From Bacteroidales bacterium (GTDB lineage Bacteria > Bacteroidota > Bacteroidia > Bacteroidales > UBA932), in the NCBI GenBank assembly GCA_028708215.1, contig JAQVZL010000009.1, positions 1 to 40,932 of the forward strand: 40,932 bases of DNA, written 5' to 3'. Below, one piece after another: positions 27,252 to 35,050 of this stretch (position 1 is its first letter; every line of letters begins with the position of its first letter). Position numbers and translations under genes: made by a program. The notes under the pieces are model-generated. The model saw only the letters and a program-made list of their open reading frames with translations. It ran no database searches and was not told the DNA's origin.

Positions 27252-28013
27252 TTAAATCCCTGCAATTCGTTTTTTGTATTCATCTATACAGCTGTCTAAT
27301 CTATCGTGAGCTGTTGTATCTCCTGGAACATTATGAGATGGGTGGATATAAAGCTTTACCCCTCTTTCTGCAAGAATCTCTGCTACTGTGGTAACTGTCA
27401 TCCATACTAGTGTTATGAATGCAACGGTAGAGACAGGACCAACTTTATCGCCATGGTTCTTAACCTCTACACTAGCATCTACAAGTGGTGCGCAAGAGTC
27501 TACTATAACATCTGCAAGTTCAAAGAGTGTTTTTCCACAGGAGTGTCTTGTTTTTTTTCCTACAGATTCTGCTGCAGAGCCAAAAACAATTACTTTCATA
27601 CCTATCTCTTTTGCTTTTAATGCTACGTCTATATTTACATTATTAATTCCAGTGTGGGAGAAAATCCACATTGTATCGTCTGTACTAAAGTTGTATGATT
27701 TCATTATTGCGTTGCCGTACCCCTCGGCCCTTTCTAAAAAAAGAAATTGGTGAATACCCATCTCTCCTGTTATTCTTGTGAAAAAGGTTAAAGGAAGTTC
27801 TGCAATAGGGTGAAATCCAACAAACCCACCAATACGTGGGTACATCTCTTCTACAGGAATTGTTGCATGACCGCAACCAAATGTGTGAACCCATCTTCCT
27901 TTTTCAATTGAGTCTGCCATAATAGTAGCTGCTTTTTTAATATTTTCTAGCTGGCTCTCTTCTATGTGGGCCATAACATTTCTTGCGTTATTTAACCATT
28001 CTAGTGCTAACAT
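27252..28013 (-). CDS. SIS-domain protein (UPF0309-like), sugar-phosphate handling
   Basis: A 253-residue cytosolic protein with a SIS sugar-phosphate-binding fold. Features seen: TFGCGHATIPVEEMYPRIGG, ERAEGYGNAIM, IFSHTGINNVNIDVALKAKEIGMKVIVFGS, and LADVIVDSCAPLVDA. This pattern matches the UPF0309 group, annotated as sugar isomerase-domain proteins. It is not a MurQ etherase by its motifs. The exact reaction is unknown. It is the last gene of a minus-strand series after an MFS transporter (29-base gap) and a ROK kinase, so an uptake-phosphorylation-isomerisation route for a sugar, perhaps an amino sugar, is the likely context. Confidence 0.84.
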   Translation of the reverse strand: MLALEWLNNARNVMAHIEESQLENIKKAATIMADSIEKGRWVHTFGCGHATIPVEEMYPRIGGFVGFHPIAELPLTFFTRITGEMGIHQFLFLERAEGYGNAIMKSYNFSTDDTMWIFSHTGINNVNIDVALKAKEIGMKVIVFGSAAESVGKKTRHSCGKTLFELADVIVDSCAPLVDASVEVKNHGDKVGPVSTVAFITLVWMTVTTVAEILAERGVKLYIHPSHNVPGDTTAHDRLDSCIDEYKKRIAGI

Positions 28014-28042
28014 AATTTTTATTGTTTTATAAGATAAATTAT

Positions 28043-29200
28043 TTATTTGTTAAATGATAAGCTAATTGAGTAAAGCAGTATAATTGCTGTGATACACAGT
28101 AGTAATACAAAAAGTAAATTGCTTAGCGATACTACACCCACAAGCAAGTTAAGTAGAACATTTCCAGAGAGAGCAACTACCAGAGCAAAACTAAAAGCGG
28201 TTCCAGACATCTCTTTGTACTTTTCTCCCAATTGACCAAGCACAATAGGAAAAGTAGAGGCAAATCCTAAACCTAAAAGGAATGTTCCTATTAATGGCTG
28301 AGCTGTTGTAAGAAGTATAATTACCCCTATAACAGAGATTATCATACTAGAAATTAAAACTACCTGTTTAGATATTTTGCGAAGTAGATAACTTAATACA
28401 ATTCGGCCCGCACCAACGCCTAAAATAATTGAGGTTAGTGCATACATAGCAATACTAGAATTTATTTGAGTTTCACTTTCTAAATAGGCGGGAATCCAGT
28501 TATTGCTTAATCCCTCCATTCCGCTTTGAAAAAATAGTACAAAGCTCATAACTATTAAAAATGGCTCTTTAGCCATAGAGATTACTTTAGATATAGGTAT
28601 TCCCTGTTTAAATTTTGCTTGAGGAAAGTTTATGAAGCAGTAGTATATAACTGGAAAGATCATAATTACTCCAGCTCTACTAACCAATATGTTGTAAGAA
28701 AAAGATTTAGATAGTGTTGCAAAGAGAATAGGTACTGCAATTGCTCCAATTGTGTAGAAGACTCCTAGGATACTTAAGTTTGAAGCCCTATTTGAACTGT
28801 CTGATATATCAGAAACAAGTGCATTTGTAAGCCCATTAAGCGTACCTCCCCCTACACCAATAAGGAATATTGAAAATCTAATCCATGGAACAGTACTAGC
28901 AAATGAGAGTAGTTCAAGCCCTGCTATTGTTACAATAGAAGAGGTAATTATTAAAATTTTATAGCCGAAACGGTCAATAACAGGCCCGAAAAGAACAGAA
29001 CCCAATAGAATTCCTAAAGGAAGTAAACCTGCTAAAGTAGAGGCCGAGGCTGTGTTTAGTTCAAATTTATCAATTAAAGAGGGAAGTACCGCACCCATTA
29101 TTACAAAGGCTACTCCAAAGAAAATCATTCCTAGGAACCCTGCTGCTAAAACTGGGGCTTTTTTTAATCTCTGTTCCATAAGGTTTAAACTCTGTTTCAT
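28043..29200 (-). CDS. MFS transporter, probably sugar uptake
   Basis: A 385-residue membrane protein with about 12 hydrophobic segments. The loop between segments 2 and 3 reads FGPVIDRFGYKILI, the conserved MFS motif A. A central hydrophilic linker (NFPQAKFKQGIPISKVISMAKEP) separates the two six-helix halves. The substrate cannot be read from sequence; adjacency to a ROK kinase (20-base gap upstream) and a SIS protein (downstream) argues for a sugar. Operon membership is supported by short gaps and common strand. Confidence 0.9.
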   Translation of the reverse strand: MKQSLNLMEQRLKKAPVLAAGFLGMIFFGVAFVIMGAVLPSLIDKFELNTASASTLAGLLPLGILLGSVLFGPVIDRFGYKILIITSSIVTIAGLELLSFASTVPWIRFSIFLIGVGGGTLNGLTNALVSDISDSSNRASNLSILGVFYTIGAIAVPILFATLSKSFSYNILVSRAGVIMIFPVIYYCFINFPQAKFKQGIPISKVISMAKEPFLIVMSFVLFFQSGMEGLSNNWIPAYLESETQINSSIAMYALTSIILGVGAGRIVLSYLLRKISKQVVLISSMIISVIGVIILLTTAQPLIGTFLLGLGFASTFPIVLGQLGEKYKEMSGTAFSFALVVALSGNVLLNLLVGVVSLSNLLFVLLLCITAIILLYSISLSFNK

Positions 29201-29220
29201 AAAAGCTATTTGATTGGGTG

Positions 29221-30180
29221 TTATTCATTTTTAGTTAGGCCAATTTTAGCTATTGCACCTGCTCCATAGAGTCCTGCATTATCTGGAAGTTCTGTTACTG
29301 CAAAACGGCACTGTTTAATAGCAATAGGTTGTGCCCACTTTGTTGCCTCTAGGTATATTTGATCTATAAAAGCCGAAGCAGGCCCAAAGACCCCTCCTCC
29401 AAATATAATCATTTGAGGGTTAAATAGACTTACAAAATTTGCAGCAGCCATACCCCAGAACTTTATTGCTTTATTAATTACTTTTTTAGCAATAGGGTCT
29501 CTCTTGTGATAAGCTGTAAAAACTTCTCTGGTAGTTATTTTGTCTATTGGATAGTTGCTTAAAAGGCCTCTATACTCTTTTTGGTTAGCTACCATTTTTT
29601 GTGCCTGAACTGCTATACCTGTTCCTGAGGCTATGCTTTCAAAGCAACCACTAGCATCCCACTCTTTATTATAGTTTGGGCTAAGAGCCATCCAACCCGT
29701 TGCACCTACTATATCTGAAGCGCCGTGAAGAACTCGGCCATCTATTAATATTCCAGCTCCTATACCTGTACCCACGGCTATGAAAATGGCATTTTCGCAG
29801 CCCTTAGCTGCTCCTTGGCTAACTTCTCCTAAAATATAGCAGGTGCGGTCGCTCTCTACCATTATATTTGAATTTTTATAGCGCTCAGATAGCTTCTCTC
29901 TTAGGGGGTAGTTATCCCATCCAGGAATATTGGGAGCCCAAACTTTACCTGTTTTTGAGAAGGCAATTCCAGGAATACAAATTCCTATGTTTTTAGTTTG
30001 CTCTTTTTTTAGATTGGCTTTTTCTATGATTTTATCACATAAGGTATAAATGAGCTCTGTAACCATATCTCCCCCTCTCCCCTCTAGATACAATGTTTCA
30101 TTATGTAACATAATGTTGTTTTCTGTAAAAAGAGCTCCAGAAATTTTAGTTCCACCAAGATCTAAACCAATGTATACCAC
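29221..30180 (-). CDS. ROK-family sugar kinase
   Basis: Cytosolic sugar kinase, 319 residues. ATP-binding motifs are GLDLGGTKISGALF at the N terminus and IAVGTGIGAGILIDG; the catalytic aspartate is in VESDRTCYILGE. The ROK zinc site, normally with the pattern CxCGxxGCxE, is mostly lost: the segment reads NKEWDASGCFESIASG, with only GCFE left, so it probably binds no zinc there. There is no helix-turn-helix, so it is a kinase rather than a repressor. Substrate unknown; glucose or an N-acetylated hexose are the usual ones. It lies 11 bases after pncA and 20 bases before the transporter. Confidence 0.9.
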   Translation of the reverse strand: MVYIGLDLGGTKISGALFTENNIMLHNETLYLEGRGGDMVTELIYTLCDKIIEKANLKKEQTKNIGICIPGIAFSKTGKVWAPNIPGWDNYPLREKLSERYKNSNIMVESDRTCYILGEVSQGAAKGCENAIFIAVGTGIGAGILIDGRVLHGASDIVGATGWMALSPNYNKEWDASGCFESIASGTGIAVQAQKMVANQKEYRGLLSNYPIDKITTREVFTAYHKRDPIAKKVINKAIKFWGMAAANFVSLFNPQMIIFGGGVFGPASAFIDQIYLEATKWAQPIAIKQCRFAVTELPDNAGLYGAGAIAKIGLTKNE

Positions 30181-30191
30181 GAGACTAAATT

Positions 30192-30773
30192 TTAGATTAT
30201 ATTTACACCACTCTCTTTTAGCTTTTTAAGTGTCTTTTTATGACCATTGTAATCTACATATGCCAGAGCATCTTCAATTAGGTTTACTTTAAACCCTGCG
30301 TTTTTTAAATCTTCAACTGTAGCATTAATGCAGTATTCAGTAGCAATTCCACTTACATATATCTCTCCATTGCTCTTCTCTTTTAAAACAGATTCAAGCG
30401 TTTGTCCAGAAGAAGTGAGTGCTTCAAACCCCGAATATTGTTCTAAACTAGGCTCTTCTCCTTTTTTAAGAGTATTGGCCTCACTAGGCCTTTGAGATTT
30501 ATTATTAACTAGATTATAAAATTTCTCATCTATCTTCTCTCCCTTAGTTCCTTTTACACAATGGGCAGGCCATATCCCACCATTCTCTTTAAAAGAGCAG
30601 TGAGAGGCAGGGTGAGAGTCTGTTATATAAAAGAGCAGTTGTTCTGGGTTACTATTTATGAACTCTATGCTTTTATCTACTGCGTTGTGTGAATTATGAC
30701 AGGCCATTGAGCCCTCAATAAAATCGTAAAGCATATCTACTACAATATGAGCTTTTTTATTTTGTTTCATCAT
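30192..30773 (-). CDS. pncA: Nicotinamidase (isochorismatase family)
   Basis: Converts nicotinamide to nicotinate for NAD salvage. The 193-residue protein has the active-site set of the family: aspartate in HIVVDMLYDFIEG, metal ligands in ITDSHPASHCSF, GGIWPAHCVKGTKG, and the nucleophilic cysteine in YVSGIATEYCINATVEDLKNAG. The pairing with the next enzyme of the pathway makes nicotinamidase far more likely than another isochorismatase-like hydrolase: its start overlaps the end of the nicotinate phosphoribosyltransferase gene by 17 bases, so the two are translationally coupled. Confidence 0.94.
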   Translation of the reverse strand: MMKQNKKAHIVVDMLYDFIEGSMACHNSHNAVDKSIEFINSNPEQLLFYITDSHPASHCSFKENGGIWPAHCVKGTKGEKIDEKFYNLVNNKSQRPSEANTLKKGEEPSLEQYSGFEALTSSGQTLESVLKEKSNGEIYVSGIATEYCINATVEDLKNAGFKVNLIEDALAYVDYNGHKKTLKKLKESGVNII

Positions 30774-32241
30774 AATTTTTTATCTCTTCAATTATTGAAT
30801 TTATTAATCTATTTTTAAGATCGTACAGACTATCGGATATATTTGATTTATAAAAGTGAGGGTTTATTATTCTTATCTGAGTAGGGTTAAGTGATTTCAG
30901 GTTTGTTAGATAGTAGTCTCTAATCTCTTTAATTGGTTTTGCTTGAATAGTTGTAACACCCTCTTTTACAACTTGTTTTTGAAGAGTTTTAAATTGATAA
31001 GACTCTTCTGGGAAATGAGTTGTTTTTGTATCGTCGAATTGATCTCTAAGGGTTATTCTCTCTCCCTTTTCTATTGAGCAAGCAAGCTCATCTCCTCTGA
31101 GGCAGGTTACATCTGCTTTAAACATTCCATTTTTAATAATTCTGTAAGTAATCTGGAAACCTGGGTTTACAGCTTTACTCTTACTTTCAGATCTTTTTAG
31201 TACAGGGTTGCCATCTATTTCTACTAGTTTGTATACATTCCCAAAACAGGGGTTGTGTTTACTAGTAGCAATTGCATCGCCAACACCGTAGGCATCTATT
31301 TTTGCATTTTGCCTCTCTAATTCAGATATTATATATTCATCTAAAGCGTTAGTTGCAAATATTTTGCATTTATATAAACCTGCTTTATCTAGCTCTTTTC
31401 TGCACTGATTGGCAAGGTATGTTAGGTCTCCACTATCTAATCTTATACCGTAACTATTTTTATAGTTGTCATCTACATTATTTGCTTTGTAAGCAGCTAT
31501 GGCATTTTTAATTCCACAGCGTAAAGTGTCGTAAGTATCTACTAGTAGTATAAGAGGTTCTCCGTAGTGACTCTTAATATAAGTGTCGAATGCCTCTAAT
31601 TCACTTTTAACAGTGCACCCAAAAGCATTTACAAAGCTATGAGCCATTGTTCCTGTTGCTCTAGTGCCAAATAGGTGAGAGGTAAGTATATTTGAAGAGT
31701 CTTGGCAACCTCCAATATAGGCGGCTTTAGCACCATATACAGCAGCCCAAGGGCCATGAGCTCTTCTTGAGCCAAATTCGCTTACAGGTTTAGTGGTAGA
31801 GCGTGAAACCCTAGAGGCTTTAGTTGCTATAGCCATTTGATGATTCATTATACAGAGCAGTGGAGTCTCTAATACCTGTGCCTCTAGTAAAGGCCCCTCT
31901 ACAGTAATTATAGGTTGTGAGGGAAATGCAATTTCGCCCTCTTCCATTGCATAGACATTACCTGTGAACTTCATTGTAGAGAGATGTTCTCTATACTCTC
32001 TATACTCTTCTCCTGGGAGAAACTCCTCAAAAAAAGAGTGGTGGGCAGTTCCAAGCCCCTCTATCATTTTAAGAGCCTCTTGAATTCCACTAACAACAGC
32101 CCAGTTATTATTATCTGGAGCACTCCTATAAAAGAGGTTAAATACTGCCTTTTTATCTTTTATCCCATGGTCAAAAAAAGTTTTTCCCATTGTGTACTGA
32201 TATTTATCTGAGCAGTAAGATATATTGAAAAAATTGTTCAT
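30757..32241 (-). CDS. pncB: Nicotinate phosphoribosyltransferase
   Basis: Preiss-Handler enzyme that joins nicotinate and PRPP to give nicotinate mononucleotide. About 494 residues, the long form of the family. Motifs: SDKYQYTMGKTFFDHG near the N terminus, FGSRRAHGPWAAVYGAKAAY, GTRATGTMAHSFVNAF, LVDTYDTLRCGIKNA, GIRLDSGDL (PRPP site) and GVGDAIATS. The ORF track starts at 32265; the ATG at 32241 (MNNFFNISYCSDKYQ) brings the N terminus in line with the family. It is the first gene of the pncB-pncA pair and lies 41 bases downstream of the CPBP protease gene. Confidence 0.95.
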   Translation of the reverse strand: MNNFFNISYCSDKYQYTMGKTFFDHGIKDKKAVFNLFYRSAPDNNNWAVVSGIQEALKMIEGLGTAHHSFFEEFLPGEEYREYREHLSTMKFTGNVYAMEEGEIAFPSQPIITVEGPLLEAQVLETPLLCIMNHQMAIATKASRVSRSTTKPVSEFGSRRAHGPWAAVYGAKAAYIGGCQDSSNILTSHLFGTRATGTMAHSFVNAFGCTVKSELEAFDTYIKSHYGEPLILLVDTYDTLRCGIKNAIAAYKANNVDDNYKNSYGIRLDSGDLTYLANQCRKELDKAGLYKCKIFATNALDEYIISELERQNAKIDAYGVGDAIATSKHNPCFGNVYKLVEIDGNPVLKRSESKSKAVNPGFQITYRIIKNGMFKADVTCLRGDELACSIEKGERITLRDQFDDTKTTHFPEESYQFKTLQKQVVKEGVTTIQAKPIKEIRDYYLTNLKSLNPTQIRIINPHFYKSNISDSLYDLKNRLINSIIEEIKNYDETK

Positions 32242-32306
32242 CTCTAAATTTATTTTGAGTAACAAAACAGTTATCTCTGTAACAAAGTTAAGAAAAAAGA
32301 GAAGGA

Positions 32307-33038
32307 TTAGTCATTTTTAAGCAAATCCTTCGCTACTAGGTCTTGAATAATGTGTAAAATAATTACAACATAAATAGAACCTGTGAAATAGTAGACTAGG
32401 CAAAGAAAAAGCCCTGCTAAAGCTGGCTTAATTACCTCTTTACCTTGGTATATATGGCCAATTGCAAACAAGAGGGTAGAAAGTGCAATAACAGAAGCTG
32501 GGTGAATCTCTTTAAAAAGAAAAAATAGCGCAAAGAAAAGATATCCTCTATAAAGAAGCTCTTCTGTAACCCCTGCTGTAATTGCTAATAGTGTCCACAT
32601 CTTCTTCTCTTGCTTTGTTACAGGGAGAATAGATTTTATTAAAAGAGGTGTTTTTTGTACATGCTGCTCTCTTACCCTATTGTTAAAACGGAAAGAGAGC
32701 ATGCAGTATAAATTGTACAGTAGATAAATAGCGCTTAAAACTAGCGCAATATAAAAAAAAGTAGGAGAGACGTTATTAATTTGTGCCGAGGGTAATCTAA
32801 ATCCTAATTTAATAAACGATTGCCCACTAATTATTACTATAGGTACAATAATAAGAGTAGGAAGCCAACTCCATAATATTGAATTTTTATACCAATCAAC
32901 TTTATTATACTTCCCATTTGACAAAATGGTTTTGAACTGTTTGCCTTGGCTATATCCCATTATTGGATAGATAACAGCCATTAAAATAATAACTGTAGCA
33001 AAAAGAATAATATGTATAATTAAAGCTATTTCCGGCAT
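32307..33038 (-). CDS. CPBP-family intramembrane metalloprotease
   Basis: A 243-residue membrane protein with about 7-8 hydrophobic segments and the three ABI/CPBP motifs: EELLYRG (EExxxR), FAIGHIYQG (FxxxH) and HIIQDLVAKD (HxxxD). These residues form the glutamate-based active site known from Rce1-type CAAX proteases. Bacterial members often mature or protect against peptides, or process membrane proteins; no target is visible here. The gene has 48 bases to mrp on one side and 41 to pncB on the other, so operon links are possible but unproven. Confidence 0.9.
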   Translation of the reverse strand: MPEIALIIHIILFATVIILMAVIYPIMGYSQGKQFKTILSNGKYNKVDWYKNSILWSWLPTLIIVPIVIISGQSFIKLGFRLPSAQINNVSPTFFYIALVLSAIYLLYNLYCMLSFRFNNRVREQHVQKTPLLIKSILPVTKQEKKMWTLLAITAGVTEELLYRGYLFFALFFLFKEIHPASVIALSTLLFAIGHIYQGKEVIKPALAGLFLCLVYYFTGSIYVVIILHIIQDLVAKDLLKND

Positions 33039-33086
33039 CGGATTTATAAACGTATAAAGTTAATAAAATAACCGGTAAATAGAAAG

Positions 33087-33902
33087 TTACTCTGTTACTG
33101 GTAGCTGTTTTGTTATTTGATTAGCAATAGAATCGAAATGAGTCTTTATTAGCGATGAGTTAATTACTTCATTCATTTTACCATAGTCGCACTCTTGGCA
33201 TAACTTTTCATTCAATGGTATTTGTGCAAGAAGTGGAACACTAAACTTTTTAGCTAGAGCATCTCCACCACCTTTTCCAAAAAGAATATATTTCTCTTCT
33301 GGGTGGTTTTCAGGAGTAAACCAAGCCATGTTTTCAATAACTCCTAGTACAGGAACTCCAATAGTTTTATCGGCATATAAGTTAATTGCTTTTTGCACAT
33401 CTCCTGTAGAGAGCATTTGAGGGGTAGTTACTATTACCACTCCAGACACTTTGTACTCTTGGAGAAGAGAGATGTGAATATCTCCTGTTCCTGGAGGAGT
33501 ATCTACAATTAGATAATCTAATTTCCCCCATTGAGTTTGATCTATCATCTGCTTCATTCCGCTTGCTGCTAAAGGACCTCTCCAGATTGCAGCTTTTGCA
33601 GGGTCTACGAACAGACCAATTGACATTAATTTAATGCCGAACCTCACAATAGGTTCAATCATAGTTTTTCCGTTCTCTTCTACAACAGTAGGGCGGCATT
33701 GTTGAATATCAAACATCATTGGTAATGATGGGCCGTAAATATCTGCATCTAGTAGACCTGTTGAGTATCCCTCCATGGCTAAGGTCATTGCAAGGCTTGC
33801 TGCAACAGTAGATTTACCTACTCCTCCTTTGCCAGAAGCTACAATTATAATGTTTTTGACTTCTTTAAGCTCTTTTTTTACTATTGGGTTATCTTTGCTC
33901 AT
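33087..33902 (-). CDS. Mrp/NBP35-family P-loop ATPase, Fe-S carrier
   Basis: Cytosolic ATPase thought to carry and deliver iron-sulfur clusters. The 271-residue protein has the deviant Walker A GKGGVGKSTVAASLA, the switch region LLDADIYGPSLP, VDTPPGTGDIHISL and VIENMAWF. The N-terminal MIP18-like (DUF59) domain of typical Mrp proteins is absent, and the CxxC cluster-binding pair normally found in VIENMSxFxCPxC is missing (reads AWFTPENHPEE). Genes of this short form often sit with NifX-like and DUF134 genes in anaerobes, as here: the NifX-like gene is 6 bases upstream. Confidence 0.92.
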   Translation of the reverse strand: MSKDNPIVKKELKEVKNIIIVASGKGGVGKSTVAASLAMTLAMEGYSTGLLDADIYGPSLPMMFDIQQCRPTVVEENGKTMIEPIVRFGIKLMSIGLFVDPAKAAIWRGPLAASGMKQMIDQTQWGKLDYLIVDTPPGTGDIHISLLQEYKVSGVVIVTTPQMLSTGDVQKAINLYADKTIGVPVLGVIENMAWFTPENHPEEKYILFGKGGGDALAKKFSVPLLAQIPLNEKLCQECDYGKMNEVINSSLIKTHFDSIANQITKQLPVTE

Positions 33903-33908
33903 CTTTTT

Positions 33909-34247
33909 TTATTTTTTTATTTTATCAATTTTACCGTTTATTCTTGAAATTATCTCTTCTATTGTTGTTTCACTATTAGAGATAATTATCATTCCAATTT
34001 TCATACTCTCAAATACATTTTTTATTCTCTCTCCAAATTCAGAAGAGACAGCAATTTGTACATTCATAGATGAGAGCATTTTTACAACAGATGGACCTGC
34101 TCTTCTGGGAAGGTTGCGGTATGGATTTTCTATAAATTCAAGGGAACCACTCTCTTTATTGTAGATTGCAAAATATTCTGCTCTCCCAAAATGAGAACTG
34201 CATTTGCTCTTTATACTTTTTTCAATAGAAGTTATTGCATATTTCAT
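33909..34247 (-). CDS. NifX/NifB-type dinitrogenase cofactor-domain protein
   Basis: A 112-residue single-domain protein of the Nitro_FeMo-Co family. It opens MKYAITSIEKSIKSKCSSHFGRAEYFAIYN, where the short segment with S-HFGRA is the family hallmark, and ends in a lysine-rich tail (GKIDKIKK). In nitrogen fixers the family binds FeMo cofactor precursors, but stand-alone copies with Mrp and DUF134 genes occur in many non-fixing anaerobes; no nif genes are here. It lies between DUF134 (40-base gap) and mrp (6-base gap), so a role in metal-cluster binding is inferred. Confidence 0.88.
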   Translation of the reverse strand: MKYAITSIEKSIKSKCSSHFGRAEYFAIYNKESGSLEFIENPYRNLPRRAGPSVVKMLSSMNVQIAVSSEFGERIKNVFESMKIGMIIISNSETTIEEIISRINGKIDKIKK

Positions 34248-34287
34248 ACTAGTGCTACTATTTATCTTTAATAGTTATGAGTAGGTC

Positions 34288-34695
34288 TTATTCTGTACAA
34301 GAGTCAATGTTACTAGAGCCACATAATGTGCATATAGGGCTAGCTATGTGTAAATAGTTATTAAAAGAGGCTTCGCACTCCTTACAATAGTACCAATCGC
34401 TATCTAGAAAAACTCTCCCTCCTTCAAATACAATTCCTTTGCCCTCTGTAAAGGCTTTGGCAACTTTCTTTCTAGCGTGAGCATAAATTCGTGTAAATGT
34501 TGGTCTAGATATACCCATTACCAGAGAAGCCTCTTCTTGGCTCATAGACTCATAATCACACAATCTAATAGCTTCATACTCTTCTAAGTTTATGATTACT
34601 AGTGAGTGCTGTTTGTTTTTTTTAAAGTCTATTGGAGTATACCCTTTAATCAAAGGATGGGTGTCTATTCTTCTTAAATTTTTGGGCCTAGCCAT
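34288..34695 (-). CDS. DUF134 family predicted DNA-binding protein
   Basis: A 135-residue protein. The N-terminal part matches DUF134: LEEYEAIRLCDYESMSQEEASLVMGISRPTFTRIYAHARKKVAKAFTEGK, which contains a sigma-70 region-4-like helix-turn-helix. The C-terminal part is a zinc-ribbon-like unit (YYCKECEAS ... CTLCGSSN). It is the first gene of the DUF134-NifX-Mrp series and the probable regulator of it. A short inverted repeat lies in its promoter (34727-34738), which could be its own operator. No target has been shown. Confidence 0.9.
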   Translation of the reverse strand: MARPKNLRRIDTHPLIKGYTPIDFKKNKQHSLVIINLEEYEAIRLCDYESMSQEEASLVMGISRPTFTRIYAHARKKVAKAFTEGKGIVFEGGRVFLDSDWYYCKECEASFNNYLHIASPICTLCGSSNIDSCTE

Positions 34696-34714
34696 AAAAA
34701 ATATTTATTGTGCA

Positions 34715-34738
34715 CAAAGATAATGAACAAATGTTTGT
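34715..34738 (-). promoter_or_regulatory. Promoter of the DUF134 gene with inverted repeat
   Basis: The minus strand has TATCTTTG (34715-34722), an exact -7 match, 20 bases before the start at 34695. Just upstream, ACAAA and TTTGT form a perfect 5-2-5 inverted repeat (34727-34738) inside the promoter spacer, a place where a bound repressor would block transcription. The operator role is inference. Confidence 0.45.
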
Positions 34739-34805
34739 AATGAAATACTTTTATCTAAATTAATATATGATATTAATGATTATAAAAATTTACCTGTAAA
34801 AATTT

Positions 34806-34915
34806 AAAGTTTGCTTCGTAGAAAGAAGGTGCCTTGCGGCGGTTGTTTACTGCTGCGCAGGGGGCATCCACTGGCTTATGTAACTTGCAAAGCAAAGCAG
34901 AGCAGAGCAAACTTT
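34806..34915 (+). repeat. Nested inverted repeats with GC-rich hairpin and shared module copy B
   Basis: AAAGTTTGCT (34806-34815) is the exact reverse complement of AGCAAACTTT (34906-34915). Inside, GGTGCC (34828-34833) can pair with GGCATC (34863-34868) and GCGGCGG (34836-34842) with CTGCTGC (34850-34856), using G-T pairs; this core is far richer in G+C than the surroundings. Bases 34811-34833 match 6443-6465 at 20 of 23 positions. It could be a structured RNA or part of a composite repeat. Confidence 0.6.
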
Positions 34916-35050
34916 ACTAGGAGATGATTACACATAAATATCTAGTAGACAGGTATTTAGTTTTTTTAAATGAGCCCAAAAAGGCTTATTTTCAAAAGCT
35001 AACTACCACACAGTAAATAAGTTATGAGTAATCATCTCCTGGAAAATTGT
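34897..35050 (+). repeat. Structured palindromic repeat element, copy 2
   Basis: A 154-base imperfect palindrome in the same orientation as copy 1 (6255-6410). The outer stem is AGGAGATGATTAC (34919-34931) with GTAATCATCTCCT (35028-35040), a perfect 13 bp extended inward by CATAA/TTATG after one mismatch. The apical hairpin is AAATGAGCC/GGCTTATTT around CAAAAA. The block 34983-35008 is identical to copy 1. The 3' outermost arm is less well kept than in copy 1. Confidence 0.85.

Noticed and set aside
27388-27753. 121-residue plus-strand ORF inside the SIS gene
   Set aside because: It is an antisense shadow of a clearly conserved protein and has no recognisable domain or upstream signals.
28043-30180. 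MurNAc salvage (MurT-MurK-MurQ) assignment for the transporter, kinase and SIS genes
   Set aside because: The kinase is of the ROK family rather than the MurK type and the SIS protein lacks MurQ motifs, so only a general sugar module is supported.
33775-34164. 129-residue plus-strand ORF opposite mrp and the NifX-like gene
   Set aside because: It is antisense to two recognised genes; its hydrophobic stretch arises from the complement of the intergenic A+T-rich junction.
33909-34247. Nitrogen fixation inferred from the NifX-like gene
   Set aside because: No nitrogenase or other nif genes are present; stand-alone NifX-like proteins with Mrp and DUF134 are common in non-fixing anaerobes.
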